From Tigriopus japonicus (taxonomy: Eukaryota > Arthropoda > Copepoda > Harpacticoida > Harpacticidae), in the NCBI GenBank assembly GCA_010645155.1, contig CM021315.1, positions 10,510,101 through 10,574,100 of the forward strand: a stretch of 64,000 nucleotides of DNA, given 5' to 3'. The translations under genes were made by a program, and so were the position numbers. Under the pieces are notes generated by a model, which ran no database searches, had not been told where the DNA came from, and worked only from the letters and a program-made list of their open reading frames with translations. Shown here one piece after another: positions 35,426 through 46,000 of the stretch; the stretch's first letter is position 1, and every line of letters begins with the position of its first letter.

Positions 35426-35944
35426 CCTTTAACTGAAAATTGGCCACAAATTTGCTTTCTTTGAGAGCTTCCAATATTTCATTTATGTTTTGTTCAGGTA
35501 TTTTTAGCAATAACTAATTGCAATTCCTTTCAATTGCATAATATTGTTGTAATTAAGACACTTGAACTTCTGCATCTGAATTGTAAAAAAGATTTTTTTT
35601 CAATGCGTTGCAAATGTTATTACGTCTTTTTGCTTCAATGTATTTTTTATGTTACTTTGTTTTGTTGTGTCAAAGTTTTAGTCGTCACTTGATAGTTTGC
35701 TAAACGCAAATGAAAGTGTAATAAACGTGTTAAATATCTACAACTTTGCTTTTGAAAATCCATTGCAATATAGACAGAAAGCAATAAAAGAAAACCCAAT
35801 TTCTACCGAAAAAAATGGGATACTTTGGGTTGGAAAAGCAAGGTCTCGTCTGGACCCTCTGGAGAAAAACGAAGTTTTGAAACTGTTGCGGAATGTTTTG
35901 ATAATTTGGTCTCGCAACCTCGACAACCATCGCCCGGATTTATC

Positions 35945-36934
35945 GCCTAGATTCGGTAATATGATGGGATTCACGTCCTCATGGGCCAATCGGTTTAATC
36001 GCCCACCAACTCTCATCATCTTCCTGGCATCCAAAAACGGCGAGAGCTTGGCCAAAGAGCTACCACACTTCGCAAGAACCCGTTTTCTTACTTTCCAGGG
36101 GCCATATTCTTCAGAAGCCAGAGTTGCAATTTCCTTCCCAAAGTGTTGAGCCTGTTCATATCGGATTAACAAGGACTCAGCCCCTTCTAGTGCTCCAACA
36201 TCAATCTCACTTGCTCTCTTGGTCTTCAGGAAAACTATAAATTTCATCCACACGGACACTGAACCTTTAAGCTTGATCCAGCAGGAATATCGGTGAATCA
36301 TTTTTGACGAGAAACTCTCTTCAACAACATGATTTGCTCTTACTGTCTTTGCTTTCTTGATTTCAGGGTCTTCTTCACTCAACATGCACTCAGTTGTTTT
36401 TGGATGTCGCCAGTAACAATCACCACTTCTCAAAAACTCTGGCCCTTGGAACCATCTGTGATTGTGGTCAACACCCTTAGCGTTCAATCCACGGGATGCA
36501 CCATCGGCCGGATTCATAGAAGTTTCCACGTAACGCCATTCATTTGGCAAACTCACACTGCGCATCTTCCTTATTCGGTTTGCAACAAAAAGATGGAACC
36601 TTCGTTCGCCCTTGGACAAGTAACCTAAAACCACAGTACTATCCGTCCAAAAGTAAAGACGAAGATCTTCAATGTCCACCTCCAATTTGACCTTCTAAGT
36701 CAAGGTTGCTGCTAGGACCGCAGACACAAGCTCCATTCTTGGGATGGTTGTTATCTTCTTTGGGGCCACCCGTGCCTTTGCAGCCACCAAACTAACTTTG
36801 ACCGACCCAAACTCTTCTTCAAGTCTCAAATAAATCACGGCGCCATAACCGTGAGTTGATCCATCCGCGAATCCATGTAGTTCGGCTGAGATCACTTGTC
36901 CAAACCCAACACGGTGGTTAGCTGTGCTCTATGA
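35945..36934 (-). pseudogene. BEL/Pao RNase H and truncated integrase zinc-binding remnant
   Basis: On the far side of the insertion the frame resumes with VISAELHGFADGSTHGYGAV (BEL RNase H start: LHGFADAS..AYGA). An in-frame stop follows near 36690. Next come FWTDSTVVLGYL and NPADGASRG, then the start of the integrase zinc-binding domain (MRVGGRLNRL, ILPNLG). The His/Cys zinc ligands that should follow and the integrase core are missing. Confidence 0.88.
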
Positions 36935-38023
36935 AAGTGTTTGCTCAAATGCCAAGACTTCTAATTACGATTTTTGATGTCACAGTGTCATAATGAAGAT
37001 ATCTTGTGAATACAAATATATTAAAAGTAGCTCAAATAACTATATTAATTCACTTAAAACCATGAAAACCAATATATTTTCCCAAAGCATGTTAATAGAT
37101 ATTGAGAGGATCCTTAGTTATGAATTGATACGAAATTTGAACAATATCTATTGAGCAGATTAATAACTATCATTACTTGAAGACTTTAAAAGGCATCGAA
37201 TAATGCCATGAAACGCTCCGGCTGTATGTTCCAGCAATTGCCAAGAAATATAATTTATATTATCGATATCGCCAAAATTAATGATAATTTTTCGTTTCTC
37301 TATGATTCTGTCTTGTTTGTAAGATTGATATATAGTATAACTTAAAACTAACTTAAAAGGTAAATTTTTGGATTATTTTTTCTTTGGTACATTTATCAAA
37401 CATAGTTAGACATAAGACCAAATTTTCGCAAAATTCCAATGCAAACTGTTTGCTGCAAATATTGCACTTTTTGAACCAAAAATTTACGTTATACTAAAAG
37501 CTTATTTTTCAAATATGCGCAGATCATCAATAACTTTAAAATTTATGTAATTCTACTTCATCAAAGATGATTTACGAAAAACTCATTAAAAAGTGAACAC
37601 TGAAAATCAGTTTTAAGTTATATTATATATCAATCTTACAATCAAGACAGAATCTTAGAGAAACGAAAAATTATCATTTATTTTTGCAACATCGATAATG
37701 TAAATTATTTTTCTTGGCAATCGCTGCAACATATAGCCGGAGCATTTCACGGCATAATTCGATGCATTTTAAAGTTTTCAAGTAATGATAGTTATTCATT
37801 TGCGCAATAGATATTGATCAAATTTCGCATCGATTCATAACTAAGGACCCTCTCTATATCTATTATCTTGGTTTAGGAAAATATATTGGTTTTAATGGTT
37901 TTAAGTGAATTAATATAGTTATTTGAGCTACTTTTAATTTATATGAATTCACAAGATATCTTTATTATGACACTGTGACATCAAAAATCGTAATTAGAAG
38001 CCTTGGCATTTGAGCAAACACTT
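36935..38023. mobile_element. 1089-bp foldback element inserted in the BEL/Pao fossil
   Basis: The termini are identical inverted repeats (AAGTGTTTGCTCAAATGCCA). The arms stay about 90% alike by eye for roughly 410-430 bp (for example TCTAATTACGATTTTTGATG and ATCTTGTGAAT blocks). The unpaired centre, about 37345-37610, is AT-rich and non-coding. It splits the BEL reading frame between reverse transcriptase and RNase H, so it is younger than the BEL insertion. No clear target duplication. Confidence 0.9.
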
Positions 38024-38743
38024 AAACAGAAATTTTAACCACCGTGCCAAGTGATTTAAAGGCTCTGGGTATTTTGACGTTTGAAAGCTTGGAAAGATTT
38101 AACAACCACTTGTCCCATTCCAAGGCGATATCGGAGGATACTGGGTCATCCCAACCAGCCGTCAAAGCACAAGTCTCCTTCAGAATTCGCCTGCCCACAA
38201 TGGGCCCCGCGGCCCCAATTGGATCATAAATACCCGATTTCGTTGCTAGCATGATTCTTCGAGTGGGATTTTCTGATTTGACATTTATCCGGAACCCAAG
38301 GGTGTCATCCTTGGCATTCCAAATGACACCAAGTGCTCGTTCACTCGGAAGCTCGGCCGCTTCTAGCTTCAACTCCTCCAACGAGTGATCCTTCAATTCG
38401 TCTGGGATTGATAGAAGAAATTCACGAAAGTTCGACGTAAACTTGGTCAGGTGAAAGCCACCTTTGGCGCAAAGATTGGTCACGTCCCGAGCCAAGTTGA
38501 TTGCCTCAGACACAGTGGAAACACTCTTAAGACAATCATTCACGTAGAAATTTCGATTGATTGTCTCCACAGCCGATGGACTAAATGATGACCCAAAATC
38601 ACACGCCGTTCTTTTTAGCGCGTAATTTGCACATCCAGGCGAACTCTTTCCTCCAAATAAGTGCCTTGTCATCTCAAACTCAACTAAGGGGCTGTTTACT
38701 TCGTTGTCTTTGAATCAGAAGAACCTCAAGTAATTCATATCTG
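38022..38743 (-). pseudogene. BEL/Pao reverse transcriptase palm remnant
   Basis: It contains MTRHLFGGKSSPGCANYALK (BEL: M..HLFG..SSP.CAN.AL), then FYVNDCLKS. The catalytic YVDD box reads YVND at 38535-38546, a substitution of a catalytic Asp. The frame is then cut by the foldback insertion beginning at 38023. Confidence 0.88.
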
Positions 38744-38744
38744 A

Positions 38745-39978
38745 TTATGGCACACGCACTCTATAGAACATTTTTTGAATGTCCGCCGTGAAGGCAACTG
38801 GTTCCTTCCTAAAACGGATTAGCACGCCCACCAATTGGTCGGTCAAGTCAGGGCCAGTGATCAACTCCTCAATGATAGATCGCCCATCCACCCTATTTGC
38901 ACAGTTGAACACGACCCTGATCTCACCCTTTTGTGGATGATAAACTGGGTGGTGAGGAATGTAGTGACTCATTCCCCGTTTGGTGTGCATCAGCTTCTCC
39001 GGGGCCACTTCACGAGCATTACCATCTTGGAACAACTTGCCCATGAACTTTAAGTAGTCCGTTTTGTCTTTGTCGTTCTTCTGTATCCTCTTCCAGACTC
39101 CCCAAGCGCGTTTCTTGGCAGTACTTCGTCCGTCTGGAATAATCAACGGCCTCTTCTTAAATGGCAATGGAACTTCAAATGAACCATAGCTAAACTTCGT
39201 TCCTTGTTCAACGATTTCGATAAATTGCAAATCATCCACCGAAACGGTTTCTTCTACCCCAGCAGCGACAAGAGCTTTGGGAAGTTTGGGCATCACAAAA
39301 TCCGAATCTGAGAGACCTGCAAGCATCTCAGCCAATCCAATGTCCTTCAAGGTTTCTTTGAACACAATTCTAGGGGGAAGTAAAGTTGTTCCATTGCATG
39401 ATACTTCATCACTCGGTTGGGAGTGACCCAAAGGTCCCATCACAGACCACCCAAGCTTCATTTCAATGGCGTATGGAGCAAGTGCATCAACTTCATCGCC
39501 AACAATCACGCTCAAAGGTCGAAGGGCAGCAGGAGTATCAGCTCCAATCAGTAGAATAACTGGTAAGCTCAGATCCAAATCCGATACCTTGTCCCTTATT
39601 TTGCGGGTGGCAACTTCGTTAGGCTGAAGAGGGAGACTCTCCCGAACGTAGACGGATCCCAGAGCAATTTCTCCCTGTCTATCAAAGCCTTGAACTCTAA
39701 GGCCTGAAATCACGCTTGTTTCCACAACCTCTTTGTCCATTGATGGTGCTAATCGAAAGTTTGGTTCTTGGCCCCGAAACACCAAGCCCACGCTCGAGCT
39801 CTTTGGTGCCAAAGGTCCCCGAGCTCAAAGGATCCAAGAGCGCCAGTCCTTCAACCACTTTTCTTGAATTGTCAGAGTGGACGACACGAACCTTGACGAC
39901 GCTCATAGCTAGCGACAACTGAATTCCTAATTCCAACAGCCCTGGCGGTGATAGCTTTGGAACGCCCATCACATTCAT
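38745..39978 (-). pseudogene. BEL/Pao peptidase and N-terminal reverse transcriptase remnant
   Basis: The peptidase region reads ALLDPLSSGTF where active relatives have an Asp-Ser/Thr-Gly site, so the active site is lost. A frameshift near 39735 separates it from the next part. That part contains HHPVYHPQKGEIRVVFNCAN and GPDLTDQLVGVLIRFR, signature blocks of BEL reverse transcriptase. A stop after YRVRVP breaks the frame. Confidence 0.88.
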
Positions 39979-40735
39979 CAGTTTGATCCGACTTCCTCAC
40001 GAGATGGAGGGTGGTGGGATGGTTTCGTCCACAGGTATTGCAGGGTTCGGCGAGCAACACATTTTCGTGAGAGATGCTAATGACCAAAACATCCATAACA
40101 TGCGCCTCTCCTTTTCACAAGCTCCTGCCTTTCCACCACCGTTTTATTCATAAAGTCCGGACAACTTTCAACATCATGATCGGCGCCACAATTCAAGCAC
40201 TTACAGACTCGCTCGTCCTTCCTCGTGAATGTAACCAAGGATGGCTCAAGCCAGGATTACTTTCAAAATACACACTGGGTCCGATTAGTACAATGAAAAT
40301 TCAACGGAACAATACATTTGTTGCAAAAACCTCACATTTTAGTACAATGATCGGACCCAGTGTGTATTTTTGAAATTCGTCCTGACGTACAGTGGTTCCT
40401 AATGTAACTAAAGTAGTCATCCGAGAAGACTTTTCCTTCCGCAACCAATGATCTTCTTTGGAGTTGGCCTTATCCGCCACTCCTTTCATGGCCTCCTCTC
40501 CGTACACAGGGTCACTAGCCTTGTCCAACATGTCCTCCACAAAGGCTACAAAATGCTGGAAGGTTTCACTCCCTTCATATTTTCGTCTGATCTTCATAAT
40601 TGTTGATCTTCATGAGTTGCGTGCTCGATATGAGAATTTTTGGATAAGGTCAGCCAAGGCCAAAAACCTAGGTGAATTAAGATCAGCCGCGCGGACGACC
40701 GCCGAACATCGCAGCAAAGCCGAGTAAAAATCTTG
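39972..40735 (-). pseudogene. BEL/Pao gag remnant with CCHC knuckles
   Basis: The gag body contains ASDPVYGEEAM, typical of BEL gag. Downstream are CLNCGADHDVESC and CNTCGRNHPTTLH, matching the paired BEL knuckles. The body and knuckle parts lie in separate frames. A 113-bp hairpin insertion at 40262-40374 and in-frame stops (for example near 40620) inactivate it. Confidence 0.8.
40262..40374. mobile_element. 113-bp hairpin element inserted in BEL gag
   Basis: TTCAAAATACACACTGGGTC at the left end is repeated, inverted, at the right end (...CAGTGTGTATTTTTGAA). A further inner pair (TAGTACAATGAAAAT / ACATTTTAGTACAATGA) gives a stem of about 40 bp. It interrupts the gag remnant between body and zinc knuckles. 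Confidence 0.8.
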
Positions 40736-41939
40736 CGATCTAGAGGTAGGACAAGGTTTTTTTCCGCCTACGCTTGCCTGAACTTCAAAGAAGCATAAGT
40801 TTTGACTCTGTCGTTTGATTGAACTGAAAATTGCTAGACAAACTTCTTGTTACATAAACCACAACTCCTGTAAAATATAAGATATTTTCTTGAATGGGAG
40901 CAAAAATGATAAATTTTGAAGCTACCATCTCAGTCCAGCAGTAGCGAGGTCTATGACCTGCCCATTTGAACAGTAATGAACTTGAAGTAAAAAATGGTAG
41001 CAATCCCAACTCGAAACACATCACTAGTTTTGACATCTCCTTGGTAAGTTTACATTTTTGCCTTTCAACTACTGATGGAAAAAACAATCTTTCAATCTTT
41101 CTCACGCAAGGTTGCTAGCTATAGGGTTGCCACAGGTGGGCGACTAACTCCAGCTTACCATTACATTTCGCCAGACGGCGCACTGTATTGAAAATCATGT
41201 GTAATGTGTAATGTAAGTGTGTGCGAGNNNNNNNNNNNNNNNNNNNNNNNNNNNNNNNNNNNNNNNNNNNNNNNNNNNNNNNNNNNNNNNNNNNNNNNNN
41301 NNNNNNNNNNNNNNNNNNNNNNNNNNNNNNNNNNNNNNNNNNNNNNNNNNNNNNNNNNNNNNNNNNNNNNNNNNNNNNNNNNNNNNNNNNNNNNNNNNNN
41401 NNNNNNNNNNNNNNNNNNNNNNNNNNNNNNNNNNNNNNNNNNNNNNNNNNNNNNNNNNNNNNNNNNNNNNNNNNNNNNNNNNNNNNNNNNNNCTACGTGA
41501 TACGTACTACGCGCTACTACATATTGCTACTATGTAATATGCCCGTGCTGCTCAGGGCATTTCAAGCTGCGATCATCTGTCTGAGGTTCCGAGTGAAGTG
41601 AGTGGCTTGCGAGTGAGTCGTAGACTGGGGTGGTGCATAGGACTTCTACCTACCTATCTACATTCTGTTGTGCCTCTGTCAATTGCGTGATTCAGTGACG
41701 TAGTCCAAAGAACAGTGAGCAACGGAGACCGAGGCGACTGACCCGTTCCTGGGATTGCCATCCAACCCCACCACTGACGACATTTGACACTCCCTGTTGT
41801 TGGCTGAAGGCAAGTTCTCCAGAAAGTGCGTATCAGTTGTTCGTCCTTTGGCAAACCAGTGCTCCTCATTCGCCATAACGTTCATTGCCAAGTCCGTAGA
41901 TAACATCCCTGCTCCCATCGATCTCGTCAAGCAGTCAAG
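40736..41939. other. Intergenic, with assembly gap 41228-41492
   Basis: The stretch holds one copy of the dispersed CTCGAAAC.CATCACTA motif near 41005-41025 and a 265-N gap. The sequence right of the gap (41493-41939) is presumably promoter and 5' UTR of the gene at 41940. No coding frame is supported. Confidence 0.6.
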
Positions 41940-42440
41940 ATGTACCAAGATCAATCCTTGGTCAAGGCTTTGACCATGTCCTCATCGTGCTCAAGCTCTT
42001 CGTCCAACTCCTCGGCAGCGGGTTCCTCTTCAAGTAGTCCCGTTCCAGGGAACATGTCTCCCAATTCGATCCTTCCCATTGAGATCCAAAACGGAGCTCA
42101 GAAAGTGACGTTTTTTCAACCAGAACATCAGTGCCTGCACCAACAGAACTTGCCTCAAATGGAGACGTTAGCACAACAAATGAATCGGATGAGTTTCCAA
42201 CATCCTCAAAATCCTCATTCGACCATGCAGAGTCCCAATATTGCGGATAATGGTCTGTTTTGTCAGTCGGAGCGAAGCCGGGATCCTGTGTATGCTAGTA
42301 TGGCATCACATTATGTGACCTCTTCAAATTACCAAAATACTGACTCGATAGATACGGACATGATGCACTTTCCTGACCGTCAAATTTCTACTTTCAAGAG
42401 TCCGGACTTTTTACCCAGGTGTAATTTGCATTGGATTTAA
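41940..42440 (+). CDS. Ser/Gln/Asn-rich protein of unknown function
   Basis: The ATG at 41940 has an in-frame stop upstream (TAA near 41901), so the start is well supported. The 166-residue product begins MYQDQSLVKALTM, then a Ser-rich run, a Pro/Asn stretch and Gln/His/Met-rich sequence. It lacks a signal peptide, membrane segment or recognised domain, and looks disordered, as in transcription-regulator N-termini. A good splice donor (CCCAG|GTGTAA) at 42418/42419 means it could be a first exon ending ...SPDFLPR. Alternatively it is intronless, since AATAAA follows at 42551-42556. The short distance to the oppositely oriented spondin gene favours the intronless reading. Function unknown. Confidence 0.5.
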   Translation: MYQDQSLVKALTMSSSCSSSSSNSSAAGSSSSSPVPGNMSPNSILPIEIQNGAQKVTFFQPEHQCLHQQNLPQMETLAQQMNRMSFQHPQNPHSTMQSPNIADNGLFCQSERSRDPVYASMASHYVTSSNYQNTDSIDTDMMHFPDRQISTFKSPDFLPRCNLHWI

Positions 42441-42550
42441 GATATTAAGTGATATTCGTCCTTGAGATTCCTTTCCCCTCAACGAATGGCCATGTCTTTT
42501 AGATGGCTATGATATATTTCACTGAATCATAAGAACCAGCCATTTGTATC

Positions 42551-42556
42551 AATAAA
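42551..42556 (+). terminator. Poly(A) signal for the 41940 gene
   Basis: A canonical AATAAA followed by an A-rich run, 111 bp after the stop codon at 42440. Confidence 0.5.
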
Positions 42557-42637
42557 TACTAAAAAAAGATTTTACCCACACGATTCGTTTTGTTCTCCCA
42601 GCCGAAGATATCTAAAGCAAAAAGTGTCAATCTCTTT

Positions 42638-42643
42638 TTTATT
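42638..42643 (-). terminator. Poly(A) signal for the spondin gene
   Basis: TTTATT on the plus strand gives AATAAA on the minus strand, about 205 bp past the spondin stop codon. It lies only 81 bp from the opposing signal at 42551-42556. Confidence 0.5.
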
Positions 42644-42848
42644 ATCAGCCATTCTCACTTATATATGCCCGTCTTACGTTTTGTGTGAGGGTTAAAGCGA
42701 AATAATAATGCTACTGCTCATAAGGATAATAATAATTATATGGATAAAAAGCAGAAGCAGTCAAGCGCCCATCGCTTTCAGACGTTCATCGGCTTGCATC
42801 TCATCGTTTGTTCAAGTTTGTGGTTTTGGTAAGCGGAGGACGGTTGAA

Positions 42849-43045
42849 TCACCAGTCGAAATACTTTTCCCGACAATTCCGGGCACTCCCACACCAACGA
42901 ACTCCTTCCAATTTCGGGCAAGATTTTCCACCCCGTTTGGGATGCTTCAGAATAGTTCTCGTCCGCAGGGCTTCGCCAATGCCACAAGATTTGCTACATG
43001 GGCCCCAGTCGCTCCATTCCGAAACTTTGCAATCCTTTGGTGGCT
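42849..43045 (-). CDS. Spondin exon 7: thrombospondin type-1 repeat and stop
   Basis: Acceptor ATTCAG, phase 1. It encodes CKVSEWSDWGPCSKSCGIG, then RTRTILKHPKRGGKSCP and two further Cys before the stop. WSDW is the usual C-mannosylation motif and the Arg ladder (ALRTRT) fits the TSR fold. Confidence 0.95.
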
Positions 43046-46000
43046 CTGAATTCAATCAAGAAGGATAGTGAATGATTTAAGGTTGCGTTGTCTCTTTTCA
43101 CAAGTTCCGTTGTGAATTTTGCATCGGGAAAAAATGCCACATTATATATACGGTTCATTATTCATATTACTCTAATTTCGCATCAGAAAGCAATTCAATT
43201 AGTTTTATCATCCCAGTAAGTGAAAAGGACATTTTTATTTACATTCCTTCCTCTTTGATTGAAATGAATTTGAAAACTCACTGTGATGCCGCTTGGTGTG
43301 TTTCCGTAGCTTCCTCATTCGTCGCCGTTTCAGCTTTTTCGCTAATGATTCCGATAACCCGTGTTTCTTACTGGCCCGGTAAGACTCCAAGATTTTTTTG
43401 TACAAACTGTCCCTGTCGAACACCTTCTCGGAGGCCGACTGAAAATTAGAGCGGAGTTCGTTTTTGAGTAACTTCTGACCTCTGAAAGAACGACACACTA
43501 AAGTGAACGATGAGTTTGGAAGGACAATCATACTTCGAGAAACTCAGACTTGTATCGCTTCTTGAGAAAATCCGTTGGGGCAGAGCTGGCATGGTACCCA
43601 CCCCGACGGAGGGAGTGCATACCCAGATTGCTCAACGAATTCGGACGATGATGATGATGACGTCGGTGTTGTCTATCCGACTTGCTCTTCTGAGGGATCT
43701 CATTGGTCTCAATCATTTGACTCACTTCTTCATTCGGGTCATCCTCGTCGTCCTCAGCCTCAGGATCCCTCTCGTCGTCGCCGTCGTCGTCGTTATCTTC
43801 GTCGTCGTCTCCAATGTCGTTGTTATCGTTTAGTAGTTCTTCTTCTTCATCGTTCATGATTTGGACTACCGTTGCAGTCTGCTGCATGGCAGATGAAGGC
43901 TTCACAAGACTTCCCTCTTGAAGATCTTGATCTAGATCATCTTTCCTTTTTTGCTCAGACTTGGCGATTTCTGACAAGCTATACGCAAACTTATTGACTT
44001 GGCGAATATTCAACACCTCCTCACCATCGTCGGAGGCATGGTTCAAGTGAAACACCTCATTCAGCTCGTATTCCTTTTCCTAAAAAAGTGTTATTCTTTT
44101 TCATGATGGGACTGTTCAGAGAGTGAATAAATAATTTGACTAGTCAACTAGAGAAATATCGAGCCTCCATTCTACCTTGACAAAGCTAAAAGTAGCAATC
44201 GTGGGGAGGCTTGAGATTTGGGGATAGTGAAACGATCCTGCGGGATGAGTCGGATATGTGTTGGTGATCCGAAAAATCACCGCTTGGGGAACTGTTGGCC
44301 AATTAGGTGATGTGAACGTGAACCCGTTGTCTGTTCCTGCATCCATAGGATCGGCCTGCAATATCAAATGAAAGAGATACGCTTTTGAATTGGTCAGTTC
44401 GTCCCCATTGGATAATGGCCATTTTCGGTCCCACCCACCTCGATTGTAACGCTGTCCAAGAATCGTCCATTCTCGCATAAATTCAGCGAATCCAATCCCA
44501 CAAACCAATCTGGCGAAGGCACAATCTTGGATATCACTGACACCTGAAAAACAAAACGAGATTCAACTTGTGTAAGACAATCAAGCCCTCATTCCAGAAA
44601 TTCCTAGTCATTCGAGAAAGCTGAAAACGGCGATTTCAACCTCGAGATCACAATGCATTTTCAATTTGTGGAGTTCTTAAAGAAATTACAATTACGTGCG
44701 ATCAACTCTTTGAAAATGAACGGCATTGGGTCAGGGAAGTGGTTCAGTCGCCACAAAATGTGAGATTCGCTTCGAATCGACTCGCATTCCGACAAAAGAA
44801 ACTGCGTATCTTTTCTTGACGGATGAAAAAAGCAGCCAGCTCTCTGGAGGATTTATTTGTTCGACTATCGATTAAGGTGGGGAATTCGTGCATTTGGCCC
44901 CGAGATGAGCTCAAAGAGATTGAAGAAAGCCATTTCCTGTCGCCTTGAGCATTGCTCGAGATTAACCTACAAACTTTAGAGGCAACTTGCAAAAGTGGGA
45001 TAGAATAATAAACAGCAGTTGGGAGTGCTTCTTCCTTGTACACTCATTACAACTGCAACCTCAACTGTACATTAACATAGCTCCTACCGCATATTTGCAT
45101 TATAAGAACGAGAATTGATCTAGCCAGGCATAGAAACAGCACAGAAACAAAGTTCCACTAAAACCAATGAATTTTCCACGAGGCGTCATGCTATTATCAC
45201 AGGATTCTAAGTCACTTCAATTTGGTTCGCCAAGGATCTTTGGTTTAGCCCAGAATTTTAATCACCTCAACCCGCAATATTATGAATATTATGAGTAGTT
45301 GGGGAATGCCTAAACAGACTTAAAATGCATAGAATTGACAGAAGAAAAGTGTTCTTAAAAATAGTCGCTTAATCAAATGATGCAGAAATATCGTTCAAAA
45401 TAGGAACCACTAAAGGAACATGTAAACAACTAGAGGAAGAGCTAAAAACTCGGAATGATCTTTGCTCACTGGTTGATGGTTTTAAATTGTTTCAGGGCAT
45501 ATTAGTTGCACATCAAAATCAAAGCATAACTAATCAGGCTCGCTTATCTTTTTCCACGAGTCCTTGAACAAAAGGGAAAGCTTCTTGGTGGAAGAGGGAG
45601 AGAACATAGATCTTCTTTTTTGAATGGCGTTATTTTTCTGAAAGATGGCTCAAAAAGAGAAGATGAGAAAAGGCAAAAAAGAAGTAAAGCAACAGGAATT
45701 TACAATAAAGAGAAAATCCGCTATTTTTCGGAAACAATATGATCTTGCAACAAAGAGAATATCCACCATTTCTTTGCTCAAATCCAAGGATTTTTGCGTT
45801 ATCTCCCCGTTTTTGCTTTGGAAAACTGAGCCCGATATCAATGGCACATGCACAAAAAGTTGCTTCAAGTGAGTCAAATCCCTAGCGGTAAAACAGGGCC
45901 GATGGCTGGGCTGAGTTGCCCAGCCCATTCTGGCGAATCCAAGTTGTGACCCCTTAAAGCAGGGGTCGGCAACCGGTGGGCCGCGGACCAAATGTGGGCT

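Larger units (their letters stand above)
34060..35870. mobile_element. Large palindromic element with protein-coding arms
   Basis: The core left arm (34104 to about 34345) and right arm (about 35355-35700) are inverted copies starting CAAACTATCAAGTGACGACT. The right arm carries about 130 extra bases. Weaker pairing continues outward: the block GCTTTTCCAACCCAA is present inverted on both sides. Each arm, read towards its end, encodes the same peptide tail, with DRKRSH, a few variable residues, then SFFLENKTSLLQ and a stop. This happens on the minus strand at the left and the plus strand at the right. The element therefore looks like an inverted duplication of the 3' end of a transposon gene. 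The family is not recognised. Confidence 0.72.
35945..40735 (-). mobile_element. Decayed BEL/Pao-type LTR retrotransposon
   Basis: Read on the minus strand, the order is gag-like region (about 40735-40380), CCHC zinc knuckles (about 40220-40010), aspartic peptidase region (about 39980-39700), reverse transcriptase (about 39100-38035), RNase H (36930-36300) and the first part of the integrase zinc-binding domain (about 35950). This is the BEL/Pao order. It is interrupted by a foldback element (36935-38023) and a hairpin (40262-40374), broken by in-frame stops and a frameshift near 39735, and cut off before the integrase core. I did not find LTRs. It is a non-functional fossil. Confidence 0.92.

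Noticed and set aside
41204..41601. Open frames crossing the 265-N gap
   Set aside because: They consist almost entirely of undefined residues and carry no information.
44140..44508. Continuous 122-residue minus frame as one spondin exon
   Set aside because: Its first third is in the wrong frame. The conserved WFVGLDSLNLCENG is read in another frame, which splices at 44439/44355, so an 83-bp intron is present.
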